A stretch of DNA of 32,559 nucleotides from Microbacteriaceae bacterium PS02067 (lineage in GTDB: Bacteria; Actinomycetota; Actinomycetes; Actinomycetales; Microbacteriaceae): positions 1 to 32,559 of the forward strand of contig JASCPG010000038.1 of NCBI GenBank assembly GCA_029960085.1, read 5' to 3'. This document shows, piece by piece, positions 16,409-24,081 of the stretch. The position numbers were made by a program, and so were the translations under genes. The first letter of the stretch is position 1. The number at the start of each line of letters is the position of its first letter. The notes under the pieces were generated by a model. That model ran no database searches. It was not told the origin of the DNA and was given only the letters and a program-made list of their open reading frames with translations.

Positions 16409-16615
16409 CGGCACCCGAACGACCACCGCCTCGGGCCGCAGGTCGACGTCGGGACGCACGTCGTATCGCTCGGCCGCGGCCACGACCGCCGTAACGAGGC
16501 GCGACGCCTCGACGAGCGAGGGACCCATGAAGACGGCCTGAGGCCCGATCGCCGTGACGCGCCAGTCGGCAACGCCGGTCGCGCGATGGAACTGTGCGCG
16601 AGAGATACTCGTCAC
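16409..16615 (-). pseudogene. 5' fragment of a pterin-4a-carbinolamine dehydratase-like gene
   Basis: From the GTG at 16615 (preceded by GGTGGGCGG) the frame reads VTSISRAQFHRATGVADWRV, then GPSLVEASRLVTAVVAAAER and VDLRPEAVVVRVP. This resembles the N-terminal domain of actinobacterial 4a-hydroxytetrahydrobiopterin dehydratase-like proteins, often fused to a glyoxalase-like domain. Recognisable sequence ends at 16409, where another protein's frame takes over. It is the surviving start of a deleted or fused gene; the assignment is moderate. Confidence 0.5.
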
Positions 16616-16656
16616 CCGCCCACCATGACAGAGGCGGGCGGGTGACGCGAGGGGTG

Positions 16657-17526
16657 TCAGCTGCCGAGCTTCGAGAGCTCCGCGAACTCGTCGTCGCTGA
16701 GCTCGATGAGGGCGCCCTGCAGGTTGTCCTCGAGGTGCGCGACGCTCGACGTGCCCGGGATCGGCAACATGACCGGCGAACGCTTCAGCAGCCAGGCGAG
16801 CGCGATCTGCGCCGGCGTCGCGTTCTTGCGCTCGGCGATGTCGGTGAGCGGCGAGTCGGCGCCGGTGAGACCGCCGGTCGCGAGCGGGAACCACGGGATG
16901 AAGCCGATGCCCTGCTCCTCCGACCAGTCCAGCAGGGCCTCGGCGTCGCGGTGCTGCAGGTTGTAGAGGTTCTGGACCGTGACGATCTCGGCGATCTCCT
17001 GCGCGGCCTTCACCTCGTCGACGGAGACCTCGGAGAGGCCGATGTAGCGGATCTTGCCCTCGTCCTGCAGCGCCTTCAGCTCGCCGACCTGGTCCTCGAG
17101 CGGGACCTTCGGGTCGATGCGGTGCAGCTGGAACAGGTCGATGCGCTCGAGACCGAGACGCCGCAGGCTCATCTCGGCACCCTGGCGCAGGAACTCGGGG
17201 CGCCCGAGCGGCGGCCACACGTTGGGGCCGGTGCGGGTGAGGCCGGACTTCGTCGCGATGACGACGTCGTTGGCGTAGGGGTGCAGCGCCTCCTTGAGGA
17301 GCTCCTCGGCGACGTACGGGCCGTAGGACTCGGCTGTGTCGAAGAAGTTCACGCCCAGCTCGACGCTGCGACGCAGCACGCGGATCGCCTCGTCGTGGTC
17401 CTTCGGCGGTCCCCAGACACCGGGACCGGTGAGCTGCATCGTGCCGTAGCCGAGGCGGTTCACCTCGAGCTCCCCGCCGATGCGGAACGCGCCGGACGAC
17501 TGTGCAGGCTTCGTGGTGTTCGTCAT
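16657..17526 (-). CDS. Aldo/keto reductase
   Basis: A 289-residue TIM-barrel reductase using NADPH to reduce aldehydes or ketones. The catalytic tetrad is complete: Asp63 and Tyr68 in [10 protein letters not shown], Lys93 in IATKSG, His135 in [25 protein letters not shown] and the C-terminal cofactor-binding [15 protein letters not shown] are typical. The ATG at 17526 overlaps the stop of the damaged lysE-like frame in an ATGA junction and has no Shine-Dalgarno of its own, so translation may depend on coupling. The substrate cannot be inferred. Confidence 0.9.
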   Translation of the reverse strand: MTNTTKPAQSSGAFRIGGELEVNRLGYGTMQLTGPGVWGPPKDHDEAIRVLRRSVELGVNFFDTAESYGPYVAEELLKEALHPYANDVVIATKSGLTRTGPNVWPPLGRPEFLRQGAEMSLRRLGLERIDLFQLHRIDPKVPLEDQVGELKALQDEGKIRYIGLSEVSVDEVKAAQEIAEIVTVQNLYNLQHRDAEALLDWSEEQGIGFIPWFPLATGGLTGADSPLTDIAERKNATPAQIALAWLLKRSPVMLPIPGTSSVAHLEDNLQGALIELSDDEFAELSKLGS

Positions 17527-17675
17527 GCGGGGTTACAGCGCATCGAGGCGCCGGAACATTCCCGCGTCAGCTCTTCGCGCCGGTGCCGGATGGCCTGGAC
17601 CCCGAGGTACACGAGGTACGCGGCGCCGACGATCTTGATCGCGGTGAAGGCGACGAGGTGCTCGATCGGGATCAT
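17523..17675 (-). pseudogene. LysE/RhtB-family exporter remnant with internal deletion
   Basis: The 50-codon frame begins MIPIEHLVAF, which matches the usual LysE N-terminus. It then jumps to AIKIVGAAYLVYLGVQAIRH, which in intact exporters lies about 50 residues later, at the end of the second helix region. The rest is a short unrelated tail. The residues at the junction (VAFT) plausibly occur in both parent segments, suggesting a deletion between short repeats. Only one helix remains, so export function is excluded. Its stop overlaps the start of the aldo/keto reductase. Confidence 0.6.
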
Positions 17676-17789
17676 GAGGGAACGTTGTCGCGGCCGGCAT
17701 CCGGCTCCGACCTTGCCGTTCAGACGCCGATTGGGCGAAGCCCCTCGGGCGATTCGATGAGGCGGCGGCCCGCAACGGCGTGGAGCGTC

Positions 17790-18197
17790 CGACTCGACAG
17801 GCTCGCCCGGTCGGTGAAAGACGCGCGGGACATCGCCGACGAGCTGACGACGAAGGGCGTGGCGCTTAGCCTCGGCGGCAGTCGATACGACCCGACCGAC
17901 CCGGTCGGGAGGTTGCTGTTCAACGTGCTCGCCATGGTCGCGGAGTTCGAACGTGACTTGATCAGCATGAGAACGAAGGAGGGGATGGCGGTCGCAAAGG
18001 CGAAGGGCCGGTTGAAGGGCAAGCAGCCGAAGCTGTCGCTGACGCAACGAAAACTGCTGTTCGAGGTCCAGGACCGGGGTGAGTACACCCAGGCGGAGGT
18101 CGCGGAGCTGTTCAGCGTCTCCCGCGCCACCGTCTACCGGGAACTGCAGAAGCGTCGCGCGGCACTCGTGGGGACATGGGACGCTCACATTTTCTGA
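17790..18197 (+). pseudogene. Serine recombinase (resolvase/invertase), 5'-truncated copy
   Basis: From LDRLARSVKDARDIADELTT to the end DAHIF this copy is nearly the same protein as the intact recombinase at 24082-24690. It covers the end of the catalytic domain (DPVGRLLFNVLAMVAEFERD), the long E-helix (RTKEGMAVAKAKGR) and the C-terminal HTH (YTQAEVAELFSVSRATVYRE). The first about 69 residues, with the nucleophilic serine, are missing. The sequence before 17790 is unrelated. Many synonymous differences between the copies show that this is not a recent duplication. Confidence 0.88.
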
Positions 18198-18237
18198 AGC
18201 AACCAGCTCGGACGCCTCATGCTCCGCACGGCCCGAA

Positions 18238-18267
18238 CGACCCTTGGCAGATTCTTGCCAAGGGTCG
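18238..18267 (+). terminator. Hairpin after the truncated recombinase
   Basis: Perfect 12-bp arms CGACCCTTGGCA and TGCCAAGGGTCG with the 6-nt loop GATTCT, about 40 bp after the recombinase stop. A strong intrinsic-type hairpin without a T-tract. Confidence 0.7.
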
Positions 18268-18353
18268 CTCCGTGCACCGATACTCCGGTCGGTGCTCCTC
18301 GGACGCCCGTTGCGCACAACTCCCGCGCTGGGTGTCGCGGGTACGCTCGATCG

Positions 18354-19112
18354 ATGAACGTCACCGGTCCGCGATCGCTTCGGGATCCCGCCGAGATCTC
18401 TCGCCGTCAGTTGCAGCTCAAGACCGCTCCGACCGCCGCACCGCTCACACAGTGGGTCGACGACCTCATCGCGGCGCGGATCGCGCAGGGTCTTCCGGCC
18501 GAGGTGCCCTACATCGATCCGCTCGACGCTGGCACCGAAGCGCGAGTGTTGATCATTCTTGAGGCGCCTGGCCCGAAGACGAACGCGTTCAACACGGTGC
18601 CGGGCTCGGGCTTCATCTCCTCGGATAACGACGACGCCACCGCCGAGAACTTGTGGCTCGAACGACAGAACGCTGGTCTGGTTGAGGGTGTCCTGATCTG
18701 GAACGCGGTGCCGTGGTACTTGGGGCCGACCAAACGCAAGCCACGTGTCGCGGAGAAGGCCGTTGGAGGGCAAGTTCTTCGCGACCTGATCCAGTTGCTC
18801 CCCGACCTGCACACCGTGGTTCCGCTCGGCGGCCACGCGAAAGACACCTGGAGGCGTTTCGCCCGCGCGGGCCTGGGGACCGGTATGCGGACTGTGGAGT
18901 CGTACCACAGTGGAAGACAAGCAATGAATCAGCCGGGCCTGCGGCCGCACCTTCGAGCGTCCCTGGCTCGCGCGGTTGAGGACTGGCGACCACATGCGAG
19001 CACTGCCGGGGTGACCATCAACGTGGATAGCGATGAGGTGGGCGCCGCGACGAACCATTGGTACCTCGACGCCCATGGGGATCGGATCGACATCCATCCT
19101 CGGTGGTGGTGA
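18354..19112 (+). CDS. Uracil-DNA glycosylase superfamily-like protein
   Basis: A 252-residue soluble protein. ARVLIILEAPGPKTNAFN (63-80) resembles the water-activating GxxPG loop of family 4/5 uracil-DNA glycosylases. The stretch VLIWNAVPWYLGP (113-125) matches their Asn-containing strand, TVVPLGGHAKDTW (154-166) the central strand, and VESYHSGRQAMN (181-192) is in the place of the HPS-type minor-groove loop. Such proteins excise damaged bases or act as relatives of that fold; catalytic competence here is unproven. The ATG at 18354 is the most likely start; an in-frame ATG at 18219 would put the preceding terminator hairpin inside the gene. The gene is followed by a possible nuclease. Confidence 0.55.
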   Translation: MNVTGPRSLRDPAEISRRQLQLKTAPTAAPLTQWVDDLIAARIAQGLPAEVPYIDPLDAGTEARVLIILEAPGPKTNAFNTVPGSGFISSDNDDATAENLWLERQNAGLVEGVLIWNAVPWYLGPTKRKPRVAEKAVGGQVLRDLIQLLPDLHTVVPLGGHAKDTWRRFARAGLGTGMRTVESYHSGRQAMNQPGLRPHLRASLARAVEDWRPHASTAGVTINVDSDEVGAATNHWYLDAHGDRIDIHPRWW

Positions 19113-19201
19113 TTACCGCGGATTCCGCCCAGGGCTGCTCCTCGCGGTCCCGCCCATGTGCGATGCCCGAACAGGGATCGACGGGAGCTGCATGACCAGG
19201 T

Positions 19202-19675
19202 GTGAGGCGAAATGAGATGCTCGTGTGCATGGCGATCGATGCAGCTCACCCGTCGGACTCGCTCGCGCAGCGCGACGCGGAGGTGATCATCATCGCCGCG
19301 CTCAGCGCAAAGCTGGGAGTGCCTCTGGCGAAGTCCTCCATCCCGACGGGCAATGGCGGACGGGTCGAGTTGGACGGCGCATCCAAGGACTTCAGCATTC
19401 TCGTGGAGGCGTACGCGCACCAAGGAGTGCTCCGTGGCGGGCAGCCCAAGAAGCTCGCCACCGACGCTCTCAAGCTCACGTGGATAGGCCGACTGGTGGG
19501 CGCGACGAGGCTAATCCTCGCAGTCGCCGACGAACAGGTTGAGGCCCACTTGCGCCGACCGAAGGCGTGGCTCACGCAAGCGCTCATCGATCTCGACGTG
19601 GAGGTGGTGCGCGTAGAACTCGATGACGCTACAGCCGCCGCCCTTCGCACAGCCCAGACCGTGCAGTATCGATGA
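19202..19675 (+). CDS. Hypothetical protein, possible PD-(D/E)XK-type nuclease fold
   Basis: A protein of 157 residues from the GTG at 19202 (or 152 from the ATG at 19217; neither start has a clear Shine-Dalgarno). It starts with a helix (SLAQRDAEVIIIAALSAKLG) and then has RVELDGASKDFSILVEAYAH, an acidic-beta-Glu arrangement (Asp58, Glu69) reminiscent of the PD-(D/E)XK core. A basic helix GGQPKKLATDALKL follows, then LILAVADEQ and a final strand VEVVRVELDD. I recall similar uncharacterised proteins in actinobacteria but know no tested function. It lies 90 bp after the glycosylase-like gene in the same direction. The nuclease call is an inference from pattern only. Confidence 0.5.
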   Translation: MRRNEMLVCMAIDAAHPSDSLAQRDAEVIIIAALSAKLGVPLAKSSIPTGNGGRVELDGASKDFSILVEAYAHQGVLRGGQPKKLATDALKLTWIGRLVGATRLILAVADEQVEAHLRRPKAWLTQALIDLDVEVVRVELDDATAAALRTAQTVQYR

Positions 19676-19974
19676 GCCTCTCGCCGCCGTCCGGCGCCGG
19701 CTCGACAACTCCATGCCGCGACCGCGATCGCACGCATCGGCCCCTCCTCCGTGCGGTGCTCGGATAAGGATCGCTTTGTGGGACGGCATCGAGCGTGCGC
19801 GCTTGCTGCCGACTCGGGCAGAATTGTGGCTTCGTTCGCTTGGTGGCGGGGTTTTTGCAGCGCTCCGTGGCGGTCTTGTTGCCGCGATCACGCAGGACTG
19901 GCTGCAGGTAGGTGTCGCGGTCTGAACCGAGAGGGGTGCGCCCGGTCGGGGCCGTTTGGATCGCTGCCGCTACG
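19676..19974. other. Intergenic region without recognisable gene
   Basis: About 300 bp between the possible nuclease gene and the convergent cadD stop. Short open frames exist on both strands but show no family resemblance, ribosome-binding site or codon bias. No clear terminator was found. Confidence 0.5.
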
Positions 19975-20577
19975 TCAGAGTCCGAAGGCTCCGCCGCTGA
20001 CGAGGATCACGATGCCGAGGCCGATGAGAACGATGGGGAAGAGGATGTGCTCCCAGCGTTCGAGCACTTCGGCGATCGGGGGGCGGGTGGCGACGAACTT
20101 TGCCAGGGCCACCAGGACCGCGACGAGCGCGAGGAAGACGATGCAGTAGGCGACTACTGCGAGAGGTTCCACGCTGAGGAAGACAGGGGTGTAGACGCCG
20201 ATGTTGTCGCCGCCGTTGGCAAGGGTGACGCCTGCGACTGTCCACACGCCGACCTTCTTGCCGGCAACCTTGGCCTCGTCGTCATCGTCATCATCGTCTC
20301 CGCGCCAGGCCTGCCATGCGGCCCAGAGGCCGAGGCCCAGAGGGATGAGACCGAAGTACGGGATGGCTGCCGAGGGCAGGAATGCTCCGGCACCGATGGT
20401 CACCAGGACCGCGGCACCGAGGATGCCGGCGAATCCGAGGTACTGGCCGGCCAGAATGCGGGCGGTAGTGCCGCGCTGGCCTGCCCCTCGCGCGAAGAAG
20501 AGGGAGAGCACGATGATGTCGTCGATGTTGGTCGCTGCGAACAGGCCCATCGCCTGCAAGACCGAGGTGAGGATCAT
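19975..20577 (-). CDS. cadD: Cadmium resistance transporter, CadD family
   Basis: A 200-residue membrane protein with about six hydrophobic segments. Signature stretches are GLFAATNIDDIIVLSLFFAR (helix 1 with the conserved N-I-D-D), GQYLGFAGILGAAVL, and VTLANGGDNIGVYTPVF (the N-G-x-D-N repeat of the motif). A cytoplasmic loop carries a run of seven aspartates. CadD-type proteins export Cd(II). The ATG at 20577 follows GGGAGG and overlaps the cmtR stop by 4 bp, so the pair is one operon under CmtR control. It is possible that it exports other divalent ions as well. Confidence 0.88.
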   Translation of the reverse strand: MILTSVLQAMGLFAATNIDDIIVLSLFFARGAGQRGTTARILAGQYLGFAGILGAAVLVTIGAGAFLPSAAIPYFGLIPLGLGLWAAWQAWRGDDDDDDDEAKVAGKKVGVWTVAGVTLANGGDNIGVYTPVFLSVEPLAVVAYCIVFLALVAVLVALAKFVATRPPIAEVLERWEHILFPIVLIGLGIVILVSGGAFGL

Positions 20578-20933
20578 GCGCCCTCCCCAGCTGCGTCGCA
20601 TCCGGGAAGCGAGCAGGCGGGATCGATGCACGGGGCGTCTTCGTCCACTGCCAGGGTGGCATCGACCAGTGCCGTCAGCGCCTGCGCCAGGTGCGAATCG
20701 GCGATCTCATATCGTGTCCGACGACCCTCGGGCTCGGAGGCGACGATCCCGCAATCGCGCAGGCATGCCAGGTGGTTGGACACGTTCGGGCGTGTCAGGT
20801 CCAGATCTCGGGCCAGTTCCGCCGGGTAAGCGGGATGGTCGAGCAGGGTCAAGATGATCCGGGATCGAGTGGGGTCGGCCAGTGCACGACCCAGGCGGTT
20901 CATCACGTCGAGACGCGAAGCAATAGTCAGCAT
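20574..20933 (-). CDS. cmtR: ArsR/SmtB-family Cd(II)/Pb(II)-sensing repressor CmtR
   Basis: A 119-residue winged-helix repressor. The recognition region is LTRPNVSNHLACLRDCGIV and the wing is GRRTRYEIAD. Cys57 and Cys61 in LACLRDC and Cys102 in DAPCIDPAC occupy exactly the positions of the metal ligands Cys57, Cys61 and Cys102 of Mycobacterium tuberculosis CmtR (known from that protein). Two further cysteines follow in the tail (107 and 112). Metal binding should release DNA and induce cmtR-cadD. The start at 20933 is set by a promoter whose predicted transcription start coincides with the ATG, implying a leaderless mRNA. Confidence 0.92.
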   Translation of the reverse strand: MLTIASRLDVMNRLGRALADPTRSRIILTLLDHPAYPAELARDLDLTRPNVSNHLACLRDCGIVASEPEGRRTRYEIADSHLAQALTALVDATLAVDEDAPCIDPACSLPGCDAAGEGA

Positions 20934-20935
20934 GG

Positions 20936-20970
20936 ACTGAACTATACAGCGCGCACTGAACACTCGGTCA
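20936..20970 (-). promoter_or_regulatory. cmtR-cadD promoter and probable operator
   Basis: On the minus strand a -10 TATAGT (20946-20941) lies 18 bp after a -35-like TGACCG (20970-20965). Transcription would start at about 20934-20933, the ATG itself. GTTCAGT is repeated directly at 20961-20955 and 20942-20936, flanking the -10, and is a candidate CmtR recognition element. Confidence 0.6.
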
Positions 20971-21081
20971 CAGGCGTCAGCCCAGATCGCATGCCCGTAA
21001 GGGGATCCCTTTGCGTGCGCACTGAGCGCGGTTTGAAGCATGATGCTGACGTTGGTGGGTAGTGCGGAAGGTGCTGGTGAG

Positions 21082-22689
21082 TCAGGTCTGATTTGGTCTT
21101 GCGCCCTTCATCCCGCCTCGGTCGCGCGAGGAGGGCGACGGCTCGGTGTCGATGATCGATGGTGGCAAGTGGACGGATACTCGCCAGAGCCCTTGCCCGT
21201 CGGGGCCGATCGTGGCTGAGCCGCCGAGTTCCTCGGCGCGGGCGTGGATCGATGCCGCGCCGATCCCCGGTCGGGCCGGCGCCGATCGGCCGTCATCTGG
21301 CGCGCTGGCCTTGTCGCCGCCGTGGGTGTCCTCGGTGATCGGGTTCTGGACGACGATGTGGAGGGCGCCGTCGGGGGTGAGGGTGGCGCAGGCCTGGACG
21401 GGCGAGCCGGGTCCGTGGTGGTCGGCGTTGGTCAGGGCCTCGCTCACAATGCGATAGACCGCGACTTGTCCGGCAGCGGTGAGAACAGGGGGCGGGTCGG
21501 GCACGTCGAGGTCGGCTCCGACGCGGTCGGCGCGGCGTGCCAATGCGCCCCAGAGGCCGCGCTCCTGAAGTTCGATCGGCCGCAGCCCGTCGACCACCCG
21601 CCGAACTTCCTCGAGCGCGGTCCGCAGGTCAGCCTGCACGACCTCGAGTTGGGCATCGACCTCGTCGGGGTGCGAGCGCAGCAGGTTACGCGCGGCATCC
21701 GCACGGAATGCCGCTCCGGTCAGCAGAGGCCCGAGTCCGTCGTGGAGATCGCGGTGGAGGGCCACGCGCCCCCGCTCGCGTGATTCCACAGTGGCGGCGC
21801 GGGCGTCACGGAGCTGCTCCGAAAGGTCTGCCTGACGCGACAGCAACGCGAGCGGGAGCGCGACGAGCTCGAGCGCGGCACGATCGTCGGCGTGCAGCGC
21901 CTTCTCGCCGGGGCGGAGGGCCACGCGCAGGGCGAGCGAACCGTCGGGGGTGACGGGCACCTCAACCTCCCGGCCGCCTGCCTGTCCGCGCCGCACGGTG
22001 GCGACCGACTTGTTGTCGACGATCAGCGTCAGCCCGGGGAGGCGCAGCAGTGCAGCGGTCTCGGCGACGGCTGCGGCAACGCCTGCTTCGGATCCGTCGT
22101 GCCGTTGCCGGACGCGGCGTGCGGTGCCGGCCGGATCGTCACGCCCTCCGTACAGGGTGCGACCGACGGTGCGGCGAAGCAGTCCGACGACCGGTTGAAA
22201 GAGCAGTGCGATCCCGATCGCCGCGACAGTCTGCACGGTCCGTTCCACGCTCGGCGGCACCAGCAGGGAGACGACGGCAACGGCCCCCGCGTAGATGGCG
22301 ACGACGATGATGATCGCTGCCGAGTAGACGAGAACGGTCGACTGATCGACGAGGATGAGCGCGAATGCCGTCACGTTCAGCAGCGACCCGAGAGCAGCGA
22401 AGACGACTGCGCCGGCGGGGACGACCTCGGCGGGGGCGAAGAACGCGGGGATGGCGGTCAGGATGCCGACCAGCTGGAGCACGGCGATCGTCAGGCACGC
22501 GTGTGAACCTCCGCGCCAAGCCGGGATGAGGAGAACGAGCGTCGTTACGGCGATCCCGATCGACAGAATCGCCGCCGCGATCGGTAGAACGATCGAGCCT
22601 GAGGAGTCCGGTGCGATGTCGAGGGCAGGTGCGGTGCCCAGCACGCTCAGGATCGTGGCGAGCACAAGGCCCACGCGGCGGGCGATCAT
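21082..22689 (-). CDS. NarL-type (HisKA_3) sensor histidine kinase
   Basis: A 535-residue sensor kinase. Residues 1 to about 140 form a membrane domain (four or five helices) paralogous to the small protein encoded at 23509. A linker or GAF-like region follows (about 200-285). The dimerisation/phospho-acceptor helix has RVALHRDLHDGLGPLL with His316, and the ATPase domain contains IVSEALTNADHHG (N-box) and GIGAASIHARAEELGG (G-box). It phosphorylates the response regulator encoded just upstream, with which it overlaps by 4 bp (ATGA). The signal is unknown; the membrane-embedded input domain suggests sensing within or near the bilayer. Confidence 0.92.
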   Translation of the reverse strand: MIARRVGLVLATILSVLGTAPALDIAPDSSGSIVLPIAAAILSIGIAVTTLVLLIPAWRGGSHACLTIAVLQLVGILTAIPAFFAPAEVVPAGAVVFAALGSLLNVTAFALILVDQSTVLVYSAAIIIVVAIYAGAVAVVSLLVPPSVERTVQTVAAIGIALLFQPVVGLLRRTVGRTLYGGRDDPAGTARRVRQRHDGSEAGVAAAVAETAALLRLPGLTLIVDNKSVATVRRGQAGGREVEVPVTPDGSLALRVALRPGEKALHADDRAALELVALPLALLSRQADLSEQLRDARAATVESRERGRVALHRDLHDGLGPLLTGAAFRADAARNLLRSHPDEVDAQLEVVQADLRTALEEVRRVVDGLRPIELQERGLWGALARRADRVGADLDVPDPPPVLTAAGQVAVYRIVSEALTNADHHGPGSPVQACATLTPDGALHIVVQNPITEDTHGGDKASAPDDGRSAPARPGIGAASIHARAEELGGSATIGPDGQGLWRVSVHLPPSIIDTEPSPSSRDRGGMKGARPNQT

Positions 22690-23330
22690 CGGCCGAGCCC
22701 ACCCTCGCGGGCCATCACGATCGCTTCAGCCCGTGTCGCGATGCCGAGCTTGAGGAAGATCGCAGAAATGTGATTGCCGACGGTCTTCGCCGCGATCCCG
22801 AGCCGCTCGCCGATCGCATGATTGGGTGCACCACGTGCGATGAGGTCGAGCACCTCCCGTTCCCGTGCCGTGAGCTGAGGGAACGGATCGGCCGCGGACC
22901 GGCGGAGCGACCCGCCCAGCACGCGCGCGGCGACCTCGGGTGAAAGCACGGCGCCGCCTGCAGCCACGGTGCGCACGGCACGATCGATCTCGTCGGGTTG
23001 AGCGCCTTTCAGCAAGTACCCCCGCGCTCCGGCCGCGAGAGCATCCGCGATCTCCTCGTCCTCGTCGAACATCGTGAGGATGATCACGGCAACGCCAGGG
23101 AGATCAGCCGTCAGGCGTCGCGTGGTCTCCACCCCATCCAGCACCGGCATCCGCAGGTCCACGATCGCGACATCCGGGCGCGTCACCAGCGCCTCCCGGC
23201 ACGCGGCAGCGCCATCGCCAGCCTCCGCCACCACCTCGACACCCTCGAGCGTGCTCAGCAGCGCAGTCAGCCCACCACGGACGACGGGATGGTCGTCCGC
23301 GACCAGGACACGAATCGCGGCGTCTGACAT
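22686..23330 (-). CDS. NarL/LuxR-family response regulator
   Basis: A 214-residue two-domain regulator. Receiver domain: acidic pair ADDHPVVRGG, phospho-acceptor Asp58 in VAIVDLRMPVLDG, ILTMFDED and GYLLKGAQPDE. The C-terminal LuxR HTH has LTAREREVLDLIARGAPNHA then IAAKTVGNHISAIFLKL. The ATG at 23330 is preferred; an in-frame GTG two codons upstream (23336) is also possible. First gene of the two-component operon, it is divergent from the small paralogue of the kinase input domain. Regulation of that gene and of itself through the shared intergenic region is likely (inference). Confidence 0.93.
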   Translation of the reverse strand: MSDAAIRVLVADDHPVVRGGLTALLSTLEGVEVVAEAGDGAAACREALVTRPDVAIVDLRMPVLDGVETTRRLTADLPGVAVIILTMFDEDEEIADALAAGARGYLLKGAQPDEIDRAVRTVAAGGAVLSPEVAARVLGGSLRRSAADPFPQLTAREREVLDLIARGAPNHAIGERLGIAAKTVGNHISAIFLKLGIATRAEAIVMAREGGLGR

Positions 23331-23361
23331 GGGCACATTCTGCCGCTGACCGCGCCCCGCA

Positions 23362-23381
23362 TCTGGGGTTCAGCCCCCAGA
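23362..23381. promoter_or_regulatory. Inverted repeat in the divergent regulator/membrane-protein region
   Basis: TCTGGGG (23362-23368) and CCCCAGA (23375-23381), 7-bp arms with a 6-nt spacer, lie just upstream of the response regulator start and between two divergent genes. It is a candidate binding site for the response regulator, though a short hairpin is possible. Confidence 0.4.
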
Positions 23382-23508
23382 CGTGCCGGGCACGATTTCC
23401 CGGACCTTGCCCACGTCCCGGGGGACGGACCCCGCGCCCAAGGCGACGCGGGGACGAGATCGTGAGTCATAGCCGGACACGCCGGCACCCCATCGAGAGG
23501 AGTTCGTC

Positions 23509-23907
23509 ATGACCGCAATCACCGCATCCCCTCCGCTGCGCCGAGCCGTGCCGCTTCGCATCGGCCTCGTGCTCGCCACACTGCTCGCCGTAGCCGGAGC
23601 CGTTCCCGCACTGATGATCGGACTCGACGGAAGCGCCTGGGACCCGATCGTCATCATCATCGCCGTGCTCTCAGGTGGCGTCGCCCTCGGAACCCTCGCG
23701 CTCGTCGCGTTCGCCTGGAACGGCCGGCGCGGGCCCTGTATCGCGATCATCGCCCTGCAAATCGTGTCCATTCTGCCCGCGCTTCCCGCGTTCCTGCTCC
23801 CCGCCGAGGAGACCGGCCCTGGCGCGGTCATCGGTGCGGTGATCGGCATCGCCCTCGCCCTCGCTGCGTGCGCACTCATCATCGTGGGGATGCGCCGCGC
23901 CGAATAG
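23509..23907 (+). CDS. Small membrane protein paralogous to the kinase sensor domain
   Basis: A 132-residue protein of four hydrophobic segments with no kinase part. It aligns with the first about 115 residues of the neighbouring histidine kinase: RIGLVLATLLAVAGAVPAL here against RVGLVLATILSVLGTAPAL there (13 of 19 identical). The stretch LQIVSILPALPAFLLPAE is matched by LQLVGILTAIPAFFAPAE. GAGAGGAG-type spacing (GAGAGGAG, 23493-23500) supports the ATG at 23509. Divergent from the two-component operon, it could be a target, an accessory sensor or a modulator competing with the kinase input domain; these roles are inference. Confidence 0.78.
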   Translation: MTAITASPPLRRAVPLRIGLVLATLLAVAGAVPALMIGLDGSAWDPIVIIIAVLSGGVALGTLALVAFAWNGRRGPCIAIIALQIVSILPALPAFLLPAEETGPGAVIGAVIGIALALAACALIIVGMRRAE

Positions 23908-23912
23908 CCGAC

Positions 23913-23950
23913 CGGTGGCCGGGTCGCGCGCATAGTTGACCCGGCCACCG
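23913..23950 (+). terminator. Strong hairpin terminator
   Basis: Perfect 13-bp arms CGGTGGCCGGGTC and GACCCGGCCACCG around a 12-nt loop, 6 bp after the stop of the small membrane protein. Confidence 0.8.
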
Positions 23951-24081
23951 CGCGCTCGCGGCGACGACGCACCAGTCCAGACACTCGGCCCGTCACAACT
24001 GATCCTCCTGCGGGCACTGTCAGTACGCGCCTCCGCCGGCGGCGACCCAAGGCCATCGCCGGTAGGGGCTGCGGCCTGGGC

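Noticed and set aside
19623..19925. Possible small gene after the nuclease-like gene
   Set aside because: It overlaps the previous gene's end out of frame, lacks a ribosome-binding site and shows no family resemblance.
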